The notes under the pieces are model-generated. The model was not told where the DNA came from and searched no databases. It worked only from the letters and a program-made list of their open reading frames with translations. From Pycnococcus provasolii (Eukaryota; Chlorophyta; Pseudoscourfieldiophyceae; Pseudoscourfieldiales; Pycnococcaceae), in assembly GCA_938743325.2 (NCBI GenBank), contig OW568868.1, positions 310,001-374,000 of the forward strand: a stretch of 64,000 nucleotides of DNA, in the 5' to 3' direction. Position numbers and translations under genes: made by a program. This document shows positions 17,501 to 25,968 of the stretch, piece after piece. The first letter of the stretch is position 1; the number at the start of each line of letters is the position of its first letter.

Positions 17501-19993
17501 TTACAGTTCGAATAGTAGTGCGTTTGACACGTCCCACACAAAGCGAGAGAGATGGCGAGAAATCCACGAGGCATTCGGATGGATCGCCGCGCGCTTCATC
17601 TTTACACGCCATTGCGACAATGCAAGAGGTAGCGCGGCGCCACTTGGGCGCTCGCTTGCGGGTATCACTTCTCCCGCCGTCGTCGAATTGGCGTTCACTT
17701 GATCGTTTGCCGGAACACTCGCAAGGGCCGCGGCCGCTTCGTAGTGCTTCAGCGCCTTCTCAAATGCGTTAGACGCGCGCACGCCGCCATCATCACTCAA
17801 GTGCGCTCGCCAGCCCTTTCTTCCTTCGAATCCTAGGCCGTATTCTGCAAGCGAACCAAGCCCATAGTGCCCGCGTGCCTTGAGGTGAAGATTGCGCTTC
17901 CACTCGAGCTTACTGACGTCGTTCGCAGCTGCCTTACACGTCCGCACCCACTTCGCTGCCATAGGATCGCATTCCTCTTCACACACATCTTCCTTTTCGT
18001 CGCATGTGCATGCGTCGCTCATTTCGAATGCACCAACGTCAACATCATCGCTCGGACCGGACGCGATGTGCATGGCACGCCAGAAAAGGAGCTCCACGTG
18101 CTTCGCAAGGTCTGACGCCATCTTCGCGTCACCCGGGACTTCAGACAAGCGATTGCGCGATGCATGCCAGAGCTTTTCGGCAGAAACGATCGAAGCGTGT
18201 GCGCTGCCTCGCAGCGAAGCATCCATCCACAGAGAAAGCGAACGGCGCTCCATCTCACGCACATCCCACTCGTGGAACAGACTTGACATGGATTCCCATT
18301 GCCCGATCTTACGACGCCACTCGTCAAGTAGCCACGCCGCATTTGTCATGCAGGTGCTGTATCCAAGCCCTGCGCACTGAAGATAAAGCACTAAAGCCAA
18401 CTCCGTGTCACCCGCCAGATACGCATCGTGCGCTTTCTTAATCATCTTGCCCCATGGTCCAGCCTCCGCCACACGGCGATATGCAGCTACTGTTAGCAGG
18501 CATCCGTCGTTGCTAATCATCGACATGACTGCGCTAAGTCCGTCCGCCATACCCTGCTCTCGCATCTTTGCGAGCTGGAAGAGAGCACCGTCGTGGTTGC
18601 GCCTAGCCGCCATCTGAAAGAATCGCACAGCTTTGGCCACGTCCTTTGGCGGGCCGCCAATGGAAGATTCACCGCTCAGGTGCAGGGCACCAACGTTGTA
18701 CGCGGCGTCGCCGTCGCCGAGTTCAGCAGCTTTCTCGAAGTGCTGAAGAGCTTTCGTCATATTTCGTTCCACACCATCTTGACCATGTGCGAGCAGATAA
18801 CCGATCCCGTTGTGTGCCTGACGATATCCACGGTCAGCAGCCTGCTCAAAATAGTGCATGGCTCGCTGGTGGTTGCGATCAACACCCACTCCACGTGCAT
18901 AAATTTCGCCAAGACTCGCCGCCGCGCGGGCATCGCCATACATGTCTGCCGCTTGCCCGAAGAGCTCAAGGGCTCTCGGTATGTCGCGGGGAACGCCTCG
19001 TGCGCCCCAATAATGCAGATTCCCAAGAGTTCGCATCGACTCGGCGCCGCCACGCTGCGCCGAAAACTGCAGGAATTGGATAAAGTCATCGTCGAGACCA
19101 TGACCACGCACCGCGTCACCTGACGGCTGCTCCGCCGCGCTAATGCCGTCATACAGCACAGTTTGCTCGTTCAGAGATGCCGTCTTCGGATCGCGAGAGA
19201 GCGCCTGCGCCTTCCTGGCAAGGCCACGGTAGCGGTTCAGCGCGGCGACGCAGTCATCTTTTGAGCTCGCTCGTGGCAACGGCTTCGCTTCATCGCCGCC
19301 TCGTTGCACGAACAGGTGGTCGGCTCCCGCTCCAGCGAGCACAGCGGCTCTACGCCAACTCTCTTGAGCCATGGCCAGCGTTGACTGGTCTTCCCCTCCG
19401 TTGCTCGCGAAGGTATTGTGCAGCACGGCTGCCGCCGCGTTCCTTTTCACGCCAATGCCGTGCTCGAGCAACACCGCAAGTAAAGACTGCGCCGACGGGT
19501 TTCCCTTGCCGCTCGCTTCCTTGAGCTTCTCAACGGCATGCAGTCTTTTCTCGCTGTCTCGCTGTTTGGTCAGCGCGTCGTGAGCCTCCTCGTACAGTTC
19601 CCTCGCGGGGGGAGGTGGCAAATCCCCGGGCGAAATTTCCCTGAGCTCGCCCGACGACACCTGCTCTCGCCATGTCTTTTGCAGAAGCGCTTGTCGCTGC
19701 ACTTTCTGTCTTCTCTCCTCTAGTTGTTGTTGTTCTTGCAGATCCTTTCTCCTTTGCTGCTCTGCATCATCGTCCTCCTTTTCCCCACCACTCGCTTGAG
19801 CGGCGTCCTGCTCCGAAGCTTCTCCGTGCACGTTCTCCGAAGCAGCCACCGAAGCGGCTTCACCACCTTGTTCCAAGGCACTTGCGACGCTCAAACACAG
19901 CAGCAAGAAGGCCAGCAAGGCGACGCCAGCTAAAAGGGGCACGAGGTGGGTTGTTGCGTCATGTCGGCGTCGTTGTCGGCGCGGCGTCGCCAT
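17501..19993 (-). CDS. SEL1L/HRD3-like ER-associated degradation adaptor
   Basis: 830 residues beginning at the ATG at 19993. Residues 17-40 (HLVPLLAGVALLAFLLLCLS region) form a signal anchor. A glutamine/glutamate-rich linker follows. From about residue 150 the protein has Sel1-type repeats of about 36 residues, for example RTLGNLHYWGARGVPRD, ASLGEIYARGVGVDRNHQRA, NGIGYLLAHGQDGVERNMTK and YNVGALHLSGESSIGG. In yeast Hrd3 and animal SEL1L these repeats sit in the ER lumen and recruit misfolded glycoproteins to the HRD1 ubiquitin ligase. The repeat order and the lumenal layout fit HRD3. The C-terminal 150 residues have weaker repeats, and no clear C-terminal membrane span was seen, which differs from SEL1L. 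Divergent from a small membrane-protein gene. Confidence 0.82.
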   Translation of the reverse strand: MATPRRQRRRHDATTHLVPLLAGVALLAFLLLCLSVASALEQGGEAASVAASENVHGEASEQDAAQASGGEKEDDDAEQQRRKDLQEQQQLEERRQKVQRQALLQKTWREQVSSGELREISPGDLPPPPARELYEEAHDALTKQRDSEKRLHAVEKLKEASGKGNPSAQSLLAVLLEHGIGVKRNAAAAVLHNTFASNGGEDQSTLAMAQESWRRAAVLAGAGADHLFVQRGGDEAKPLPRASSKDDCVAALNRYRGLARKAQALSRDPKTASLNEQTVLYDGISAAEQPSGDAVRGHGLDDDFIQFLQFSAQRGGAESMRTLGNLHYWGARGVPRDIPRALELFGQAADMYGDARAAASLGEIYARGVGVDRNHQRAMHYFEQAADRGYRQAHNGIGYLLAHGQDGVERNMTKALQHFEKAAELGDGDAAYNVGALHLSGESSIGGPPKDVAKAVRFFQMAARRNHDGALFQLAKMREQGMADGLSAVMSMISNDGCLLTVAAYRRVAEAGPWGKMIKKAHDAYLAGDTELALVLYLQCAGLGYSTCMTNAAWLLDEWRRKIGQWESMSSLFHEWDVREMERRSLSLWMDASLRGSAHASIVSAEKLWHASRNRLSEVPGDAKMASDLAKHVELLFWRAMHIASGPSDDVDVGAFEMSDACTCDEKEDVCEEECDPMAAKWVRTCKAAANDVSKLEWKRNLHLKARGHYGLGSLAEYGLGFEGRKGWRAHLSDDGGVRASNAFEKALKHYEAAAALASVPANDQVNANSTTAGEVIPASERPSGAALPLALSQWRVKMKRAAIHPNASWISRHLSRFVWDVSNALLFEL

Positions 19994-20182
19994 CGGTGCC
20001 GTTAAGGGGAAAGGGCCAGAAGCGTGGACTCGCGCGAGGCTGGGAGAACCTCGAAGGCGCCCTTGAACGGCTCATTGGGGTGACGCCCTTGAACGCGAAC
20101 GAATGCACCAGGCACCCTTGCACCTCCGCTATCACATCCGCGTTGGTCTCCTCTCTGCCGGCTTGTCGTGTGGCACCGTCGC
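19994..20182. promoter_or_regulatory. Divergent promoter, SEL1L-like (-) and small membrane protein (+)
   Basis: 189 bases between two diverging ATGs. No telomere-like motif or strong pyrimidine tract was seen. Its shortness implies shared regulation. Confidence 0.35.
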
Positions 20183-20863
20183 ATGGCCGGCGAGCTACGC
20201 CGTCGCCGTGGTGGGCGTGGCCATGGCGTTGAGGCCGTGGGCCTTTCGTCCCACTCCTTTGCTTGCACTTACGTATGCGCCTTTGTCGTCTTTGCCATGA
20301 CTATGGTGCTCCCCGTCTTTTGTGTTATCGCACACGCACACGGACATGTGCCCGCAGATATGTCTGCACCAGCATCATCACGGGAACTTACCTTGCCGGA
20401 GAGCTTGGCAGGAAAGGCACGTGCGCTGCTCGCAGCGGAGCTCGAGGGTGAGGATGTGGATGTGGAAGCGGAAGACGGAGATGACTTGGATGCCGAGACG
20501 GCGGCGCTTGAGGAAGAGGCGGCGGCGGCTGATGCAAAGGCTATAGCGGAAGCTGAGGAGGAGGAGAAGAAACTTAACCTATCGGAGGCTGAGAGTGCAG
20601 CCGTCGCTGCTGCTACCGCCGCCGCACGGCGACGCGCGCAGCTCGCACGCGCGAAGGCACGGAGCGAAAAGATAGCGCAAATGCAAAAGCACTCTTTACT
20701 CCAACCGGTTGTCCACGGCGCTGATAAACAAAGCGCACCTGACGACAACGGGCAACACGAAATAGATGAAAGCCAAAGCCAAGCCGATCTAGGCGACGCG
20801 CGCGCAAGACGAGACCGTGAATGGACGCGCACGCGCGCTCGTGCGCATGCGGGCATGAAATAG
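20183..20863 (+). CDS. Hypothetical small membrane protein with charged coiled-coil tail
   Basis: 226 residues from the ATG at 20183; the frame upstream opens only with GTG. A hydrophobic segment near residues 27-52 (including CAFVVFAMTMVLPVFCVIAH) is a signal peptide or single membrane span. The rest is highly charged: an acidic stretch (EDGDDLDAE), an A/E/K-rich helix (about 100-160) and a basic end (RARAHAGMK). No family was recognised. It shares a 189-base divergent promoter with the SEL1L-like ERAD gene, so an ER role is possible but only inferred. Composition alone could also arise in a non-conserved frame, but the ATG context and the length with a discrete membrane span favour a real gene. 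Confidence 0.55.
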   Translation: MAGELRRRRGGRGHGVEAVGLSSHSFACTYVCAFVVFAMTMVLPVFCVIAHAHGHVPADMSAPASSRELTLPESLAGKARALLAAELEGEDVDVEAEDGDDLDAETAALEEEAAAADAKAIAEAEEEEKKLNLSEAESAAVAAATAAARRRAQLARAKARSEKIAQMQKHSLLQPVVHGADKQSAPDDNGQHEIDESQSQADLGDARARRDREWTRTRARAHAGMK

Positions 20864-20947
20864 TACTTTGTCAAGCTCATAACTCGCTCGACCGGTTCGA
20901 CTTGTGATTTTAAATGTAAGACTACTGTATTCTTACTCTTTTGGTTA

Positions 20948-22018
20948 CTACTCTGTTAGCTCGAAGCTATCCGCCATAACTCGAAACTGCGCAATCATTG
21001 CCGGAGCTGGTGGAAGCAGAGGTGGTTGCGGCGTTGGTGCTAAGTCGGAGTCGTCGGTGGTTGTTGTAGCCGGCGACGGGGAAACTTGCTTGAGGTCTTC
21101 ACGCGGCACCGCTGCGCCATCCATGGGCGCCTGTGCGTTGAAAGTGTACAAGATGTCGTCCTTTTGGCCGTAGACAGAAACGTTCGAGCGGATCCACCCG
21201 AGCTTGGTGTTTTGCACGACGTACTCAATTGTATAGAAAAGGGAACCGTCACGACCTTCTCTGCTACTTGCGGACGCAAGGTAGGCGATGCGGCCGCTGC
21301 CAGGCGGCGCAACCGTGCTGAGGAAGCGTTTCGCCGCCTCCTCCGGCGTTCCGAGGTTGCGCACGTCGAAACCAGCGTCTATTGGACTCTTGACGACGGA
21401 AGCGTTTGTTTCACCTGTTGTCCCACGTGGACCGTAGGCTGCAGCCACGAGAGGACTTTTCAGCATCCTTTGTCTTCGCAGTGCCTCCTCACCGCGCAGT
21501 GCGACCGGATCTAAGCTCCTCGAGAGCTCTTGGAGCCTCGCGTTTCGTTGAGCGATCGTCACGTCAGCAAGCCACGTTGCTGGATACACGAACTCGAAGC
21601 CGGTCGAATATCCGCCCACCGGAGACGCGGATGCGTTCAGAACGTAGTGCCTCTTATAGCCGCTGATGGGAACCACAGCGTCGAGGCGCAACGACCTGCC
21701 CAACCGCTCGAGACCATCTGTTGAGCCGAGCAAAGCTGAAGTGACACCGCCAAAGTTTCCACCTACAGCGAAAAACGTTGCGAGTGTTGTCCCCACGACT
21801 AATCTTCTCGTAGGCGGCAACGTGCCCCCATACACCACAGCGTCCGTGGGCGTACTGGGCAGGCTTGAAGAAGCAGGGGGAGGAGGAGTTGGTGTTGAAG
21901 ACGACGTTGATGGCGTTTCGTCACCTTTCGCTGCTACCTGAAAGGCAGCACGCGCACGTCGGCGACCCCTCGGCACTCCTTGGCGTTTTGCCGCCGACGT
22001 CCTCGCACAACTCATCAT
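20948..22018 (-). CDS. PsbP-domain protein, thylakoid lumen
   Basis: 356 residues. The N-terminus is a plastid transit peptide (R/A/S-rich, residues 1-35), then a proline/serine linker, then a twin-arginine type lumen signal TRRLVVGTTLATFFAVGG (Arg71-Arg72). From about residue 137 the PsbP fold appears: GGYSTGFEFVYPATWLAD (family 'GF.F.YP..W'), FDVRNLGTPEEAAKRFL, and YTIEYVVQNTKLGWIRSNVS. PsbP-domain proteins assist photosystem II oxygen evolution or photosystem I and NDH assembly; the divergent long version here is closer to the PPD group than to PsbP itself. Its ATG lies only 39 bases after the stop codon of the BET1-like gene on the same strand, so the two may share a transcript. Confidence 0.8.
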   Translation of the reverse strand: MMSCARTSAAKRQGVPRGRRRARAAFQVAAKGDETPSTSSSTPTPPPPASSSLPSTPTDAVVYGGTLPPTRRLVVGTTLATFFAVGGNFGGVTSALLGSTDGLERLGRSLRLDAVVPISGYKRHYVLNASASPVGGYSTGFEFVYPATWLADVTIAQRNARLQELSRSLDPVALRGEEALRRQRMLKSPLVAAAYGPRGTTGETNASVVKSPIDAGFDVRNLGTPEEAAKRFLSTVAPPGSGRIAYLASASSREGRDGSLFYTIEYVVQNTKLGWIRSNVSVYGQKDDILYTFNAQAPMDGAAVPREDLKQVSPSPATTTTDDSDLAPTPQPPLLPPAPAMIAQFRVMADSFELTE

Positions 22019-22057
22019 GAGGGCAAAAATGGGATGAAAATGGAAAACTCAGGATTT

Positions 22058-22408
22058 TTACACGAAATTTCTTACAAGACCGGAAATTCTGGTCCACACG
22101 TACACGGCTAAAAATACGAAGAGCGCGAACATGACGACGACGAGTAGGATGTTTCCACCGCCACCCTCGCGATAAAGTTTGTCCATGCGCTTGGACGCCG
22201 CCTTCATTGCCGCTTTCGCCTGTTGCATTGTTTCCTCGAGCGCGTTTGTTTGTGCCGCCGTTGCGCGAGACTCCTCCCCCACGGCAGTCGCCAAGCCTCT
22301 CAGCATGGAGACCTTGCTCCTCAGCCCGTCAAGCTCCGTGTCGAGCTCGTACGCGCCGCCGATGTTTATCTGCACAGCCTCACCGGCACCTGGTCGCCGG
22401 GACGCCAT
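22058..22408 (-). CDS. BET1/SFT1-like Qc-SNARE
   Basis: 116 residues with a single SNARE motif (about 20-82) and a C-terminal membrane anchor (NILLVVVMFALFVFLAVYVW, about 86-106). The motif ELDGLRSKVSMLRGLATAVG resembles the BET1 'ELSSKVSSLKSLTIDIG' block, with the central-layer glutamine region following. BET1 family SNAREs mediate ER-Golgi and intra-Golgi fusion. The length matches the family (about 110-140 residues). It diverges from NUP62 and is followed at 39 bases by the PsbP-domain gene. BET1 and SFT1/GS15 cannot be separated by reading. Confidence 0.82.
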   Translation of the reverse strand: MASRRPGAGEAVQINIGGAYELDTELDGLRSKVSMLRGLATAVGEESRATAAQTNALEETMQQAKAAMKAASKRMDKLYREGGGGNILLVVVMFALFVFLAVYVWTRISGLVRNFV

Positions 22409-22574
22409 ATGGGCGAACGATGCCGCTCAATGCGCCTGCTTTGCACGCTCATCGAGAATATAGGGGTTTGTCTTGCGCGCGTTCTCGTTTCTTTTTAGGG
22501 TTTGTTTGCCCGCCCAAAATCTGCTTCCCCGGGCTCCTCGAACGCAACCGGCAGAGAGAAAACAACTCGTCGAA
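22409..22574. promoter_or_regulatory. Divergent promoter BET1-like (-) and NUP62 (+) with telo-box
   Basis: 166 bases. TTTAGGGTTT at about 22494-22503 is, on the minus strand, AAACCCTAAA, an exact match to the plant telo-box that is found in promoters of translation and cell-growth genes. It lies about 70-80 bases upstream of the NUP62 ATG. Confidence 0.55.
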
Positions 22575-24578
22575 ATGTTTGGCGGCGGAGCGAGTCCGAG
22601 TCCGTTTGGTGCGCCGGCGCCGGCGCCTGCTTTTGGTGCAACGCCCGCAACACCTGCTGCTGGGGCTGCACCTGCGTTTGGCGCGCCAGCACCTGGGGCA
22701 GCACCTGCATTTGGCGCACCCGCAGCGCCGGCAACGGGCGCGTTCTCGTTCGGCGGTGCCGCCCCCGCGTCATCAGCTACCGCCGCGCCGGCGGCCCCGT
22801 TCTCATTTGGCGCGGGAGGTTCACAGCCAACGACGGCTAGCGCGACCACGCCCGCGTTTGGGACAGCACCGGCTCAAGGCAACTTGTTTGGAGCTGCGCC
22901 TGCGCCTGCGCCTGCGGCAGGCTCCACGCCGAACCTCTTCGGCGCCGCCGCGACACCGGCTGCGTCCGCCGCTCCTGCAACTGCTGGTGGTGCGAACCTG
23001 TTCGGCGCCGCTGCTCCCGCAGCACCATCTGCGGCGGGCGGCACAAACCCATTCGGCGCAGCTGCGGGGGCAGCACCTGCGGCAGGTGGCACAAACCTGT
23101 TCGGCTTGGCGCCGCCTTCGTCTGCTGCTCCGGCAGCATCGACACCCGCAGCTAGTGGAAATCTCTTCGGCGCCACTGCGGCGGCGGCACCTGCAACAAC
23201 GACGCCGGCGATGGGTCTGTTCGGTGCACCCGCGTCGTCCGCAGCTCCCGCGACACCGGCGTCGTCTGCTCCACCCGCGGCTGGTGGAAATCTCTTCGGC
23301 GGAGCCGCGACAACGACGCCGGCAACGTCCGGTGCCCCCGCGACGGGTCTCTTCGGCGCCGCCGCAGCGCCAGCCTCGTCTGCCGCACCGGCGTCATCTA
23401 CCCCGGCATCTAGTGCGCCTCTCTTCGGCACAGCTACCGCGGCAACGACTCCGGCAACGGGTCTGTTCGGCGGACCGGCAGCCCCGACGACATCCGCTGC
23501 TCCGGCAGCATCAACGCCGGCAACTGGTGCAACTCTCTTCGGCACCACTGCGGCGGCAGCGCCCGCGGCGGCGACAGCCACGTCGGGTGCCTCTACTGCA
23601 GGTCTTTTCGGCGCACCCGCGTCGTCCGCCGCCCCTGCCTCGTCAGCCGCTCCCGCGACACCGGCGTCGTCTGCTCCACCAGCAGAATCGACACCAGCGG
23701 CTGGTGGAAATCTCTTCGGCGGTGCTGCTGCCGCGACAACGACGCCGGCAACGTCCGGTGCCCCCGCGACGGGTCTCTTCGGCGCCGCCGCAGCGCCAGC
23801 CTCGTCTGCCGCACCGGCGTCATCTACCCCGGCATCTAGTGCGCCTCTCTTCGGCGCATCTACGGCCTCAGCCCCGGCAATCTCTGGTGCTCCTTCGCCC
23901 GCCCCACCTCTATCCTCCGCACTTGGACCACCGGCAGGAGATACACCGGCTGCCACGACTGCAGCGGCGGCACTAGGAGTTGCGCCGCTTCCTCCATCGA
24001 AAAGCGAAATCAACGAGAAGAGTACGGTGGAGGAAATTGTAGATGGTTGGACATCGGAGTTGAACATTCTTGCACGGGCATTTGGCGAAAAGGCTTCTTG
24101 TCTAAGGGACTGGGACGTGGAGGTGCTCCGCAATCGCGGAGCGCTACTTGCACTCGAGGCTGAGGGTCGCCGCTCGTTGGCAGCGCATGCAAGCCTGGAG
24201 CGGCAGCTGAGTCTACTTGAGACGCGTCAAGCTGAGGTAAATGCCGCTCTTGAGAGTATCGAGGCGCACGCTGAGCGAATGCTCCGCGATGATGCGGCGG
24301 CAGCAAGTGGTTGGGATGCTGGTGCACGTGAGCGTGACGCGTTGTACGAAGAGTCTGAACGTGTGGCGGACAGGCTTGTTAGCGTCGAGACGGGCCTTCG
24401 CACTGCAATTGAGGCGTGGAATGCCGCACGCAGCGGCGGCAGCGGTGACAGCGACGGTGGCGCGGTGGCATCGGCTGAGCGCGTGCTAAATCACCAGCTG
24501 TCGGCGCTTCTTTGGCTTGATTCCAAATCACGCGAACTTGCGGGACGTGTGGAGGCAGCACTCACGACGGCACGATGA
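22575..24578 (+). CDS. NUP62: FG-repeat nucleoporin NUP62 (Nsp1 family)
   Basis: 667 residues starting MFGGGASPSPFGAP. Residues 1-~470 are an alanine/proline/threonine-rich natively unfolded region with many FG sites, chiefly GLFGA, NLFGA and PLFG. From residue ~473 the C-terminal coiled-coil domain starts: STVEEIVDGWTSELN, FGEKASCLRDWDVEV and the following heptads match the Nsp1_C domain. This assembles with NUP54/NUP58 in the central channel of the nuclear pore. Within the FG region a block of about 180 bases is repeated nearly exactly (23247-23429 and 23649-23849). The start was taken at the ATG at 22575; upstream codons in frame have no ATG. High-GC composition creates very long overlapping frames on both strands that are not genes. 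Confidence 0.92.
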   Translation: MFGGGASPSPFGAPAPAPAFGATPATPAAGAAPAFGAPAPGAAPAFGAPAAPATGAFSFGGAAPASSATAAPAAPFSFGAGGSQPTTASATTPAFGTAPAQGNLFGAAPAPAPAAGSTPNLFGAAATPAASAAPATAGGANLFGAAAPAAPSAAGGTNPFGAAAGAAPAAGGTNLFGLAPPSSAAPAASTPAASGNLFGATAAAAPATTTPAMGLFGAPASSAAPATPASSAPPAAGGNLFGGAATTTPATSGAPATGLFGAAAAPASSAAPASSTPASSAPLFGTATAATTPATGLFGGPAAPTTSAAPAASTPATGATLFGTTAAAAPAAATATSGASTAGLFGAPASSAAPASSAAPATPASSAPPAESTPAAGGNLFGGAAAATTTPATSGAPATGLFGAAAAPASSAAPASSTPASSAPLFGASTASAPAISGAPSPAPPLSSALGPPAGDTPAATTAAAALGVAPLPPSKSEINEKSTVEEIVDGWTSELNILARAFGEKASCLRDWDVEVLRNRGALLALEAEGRRSLAAHASLERQLSLLETRQAEVNAALESIEAHAERMLRDDAAAASGWDAGARERDALYEESERVADRLVSVETGLRTAIEAWNAARSGGSGDSDGGAVASAERVLNHQLSALLWLDSKSRELAGRVEAALTTAR

Positions 24579-24714
24579 CAAGCGCTAAGTCGAGCGCCGT
24601 GTGCAAGCATAAGTGCTTTGTGGGAGTGCGGTGGGAGCAGGGAGATTCATACACATGGAACATTGTTTGAAAGTGGGTAAAAGAAACTATGCATTACAAC
24701 ACAACAAGGGTAGC

Positions 24715-25830
24715 CTATATTGTCCACAGACGCACCATCTTGTCGTCACCAGCCGTGGCCATGAGTGCAGAGCCATCTTCGCCAACAGCGGGACAGAATG
24801 TTACGCAATTTACGTCTCCCTCATGCGCATGTTCAACCCGAGCCACGCGCTCGAACGGGTGATTTAGACCAGCCTCGCGATAGACGCAAATCGCATCGTC
24901 CGAGCCGCCGGTGGCGAACACGCCCGTGCGACTCCAGTCTATCGAGAGAACGGAGCGCTCGTGCACGTCTGCAAGGCTCTGCTGAACATGGAATTGAGGA
25001 GGGTCGTCGGCAGTTGCGCCTGGCGCGGCTGTGGCACTCCAAACGATTACGCCGCGATCATCCGAGCATGTCGCAAGCCGGCACTCTGCATTTGCGTCTC
25101 GTCTTGCCGGCATTGGCTCAAACGCCGCATTCCAGACGGTTCCCTTATGGCCTGCACTACCGCCTGATGCGGTGTCCGCCAGCTCCTGAGCACAACGCCA
25201 CTCGTCTCGCGCCGGGTCGTGCGCCCAGACACGTATGCTATCGTCGTAGCTCGTGCTGACGAAAAAGGGCTGGCACGGGTGCCAGACGACGGACTTGACA
25301 TCGCCGCCGTGTCCCCGTTTCAAGTCCGCGCACTCGAACTCGAGAGGTTGCAGTCCTTCATCCGCCCCTGCATCTGTATCCATAGCGTCGCCTCCGCCAG
25401 AACCCACGTCCATGAGTTCCCAGATCCAAACAGTCTTGTCACGCCCACACGTGGCTAGGAAGATGCCAGCTTGGTCGACATCCACACACTTGACCTCGTT
25501 CTCATGTCCTTCGAGCACGGCACCCACCTCCCACGTTGATGCCGTCCTCCTCCAAACGGACACAGTTCCGTCAAATGAAGCGGCGGCCAGCTTCGTTCCG
25601 TCGGGAAACCAGGCAACCCGGCGCACGGTGCGTTCGTGCGCATCCTCGAGGATCACCTTGCATGTCCACGTGTTGGGTGCCGTGTCGCGCGTCCACAGCC
25701 GTATCGTCTTGTCTGCCCCGCACGAGGCGAGCGTGGTACCGTCCGGCGACCACGACACGCACCAAACACGATCGGTGTGGCCGGAGAGGGTCGCTAGTAG
25801 TTGTGGAGGCGCGGTCGGATGCGCCGCCAT
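24715..25830 (-). CDS. CIAO1: Cytosolic iron-sulphur assembly protein CIAO1 (WD40)
   Basis: 371 residues from the ATG at 25830; an in-frame ATG at 25887 gives a 19-residue longer form but overlaps a telomere-like promoter motif. Seven WD40 blades are readable, including LASCGADKTIRLW, VLEGHENEVKCVDVD, LATCGRDKTVWIWE, DVKSVVWHPCQPFF, LATCSDDRGVIVW and ATAGDDKMVRLWTI. The second blade HERTVRRVAWFPDGTKLA and the following FDGTVSVWRR match CIAO1/Cia1 closely. CIAO1 is the docking subunit of the CIA targeting complex that inserts Fe-S clusters into cytosolic and nuclear apoproteins such as DNA polymerases and helicases. The gene converges on NUP62 and diverges from a coiled-coil gene across about 140 bases. 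Confidence 0.93.
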   Translation of the reverse strand: MAAHPTAPPQLLATLSGHTDRVWCVSWSPDGTTLASCGADKTIRLWTRDTAPNTWTCKVILEDAHERTVRRVAWFPDGTKLAAASFDGTVSVWRRTASTWEVGAVLEGHENEVKCVDVDQAGIFLATCGRDKTVWIWELMDVGSGGGDAMDTDAGADEGLQPLEFECADLKRGHGGDVKSVVWHPCQPFFVSTSYDDSIRVWAHDPARDEWRCAQELADTASGGSAGHKGTVWNAAFEPMPARRDANAECRLATCSDDRGVIVWSATAAPGATADDPPQFHVQQSLADVHERSVLSIDWSRTGVFATGGSDDAICVYREAGLNHPFERVARVEHAHEGDVNCVTFCPAVGEDGSALMATAGDDKMVRLWTI

Positions 25831-25968
25831 GCTATGGGCGAAAATGAAAGGTGGAAGAGTTAGGGGTTTCGCCTCCCGATTTTTCATGAGTTAGGGGTTT
25901 GCTGCGACGGCACCAGAGTCTACGACGCCAGCCATTTCCCTTTTCCGAATAAGTGGATAAGCGTCGTC
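25831..25968. promoter_or_regulatory. Divergent promoter CIAO1 (-) and coiled-coil gene (+), two telomere-like motifs
   Basis: Only 138 bases separate the two ATGs. GAGTTAGGGGTTT-type motifs occur twice (about 25857-25868 and 25888-25900), 32 bases apart, each reading AAACCCCTAAC on the CIAO1 sense strand. Confidence 0.55.

Noticed and set aside
22207-23976. 589-codon plus-strand frame over NUP62
   Set aside because: It is the shifted frame of a GC-rich FG-repeat region, gives arginine/leucine-rich low-complexity sequence and lacks domains.
22874-24133. 419-codon minus-strand frame over NUP62
   Set aside because: Alanine/glycine/proline mirror of the FG repeats caused by codon composition; no independent features.
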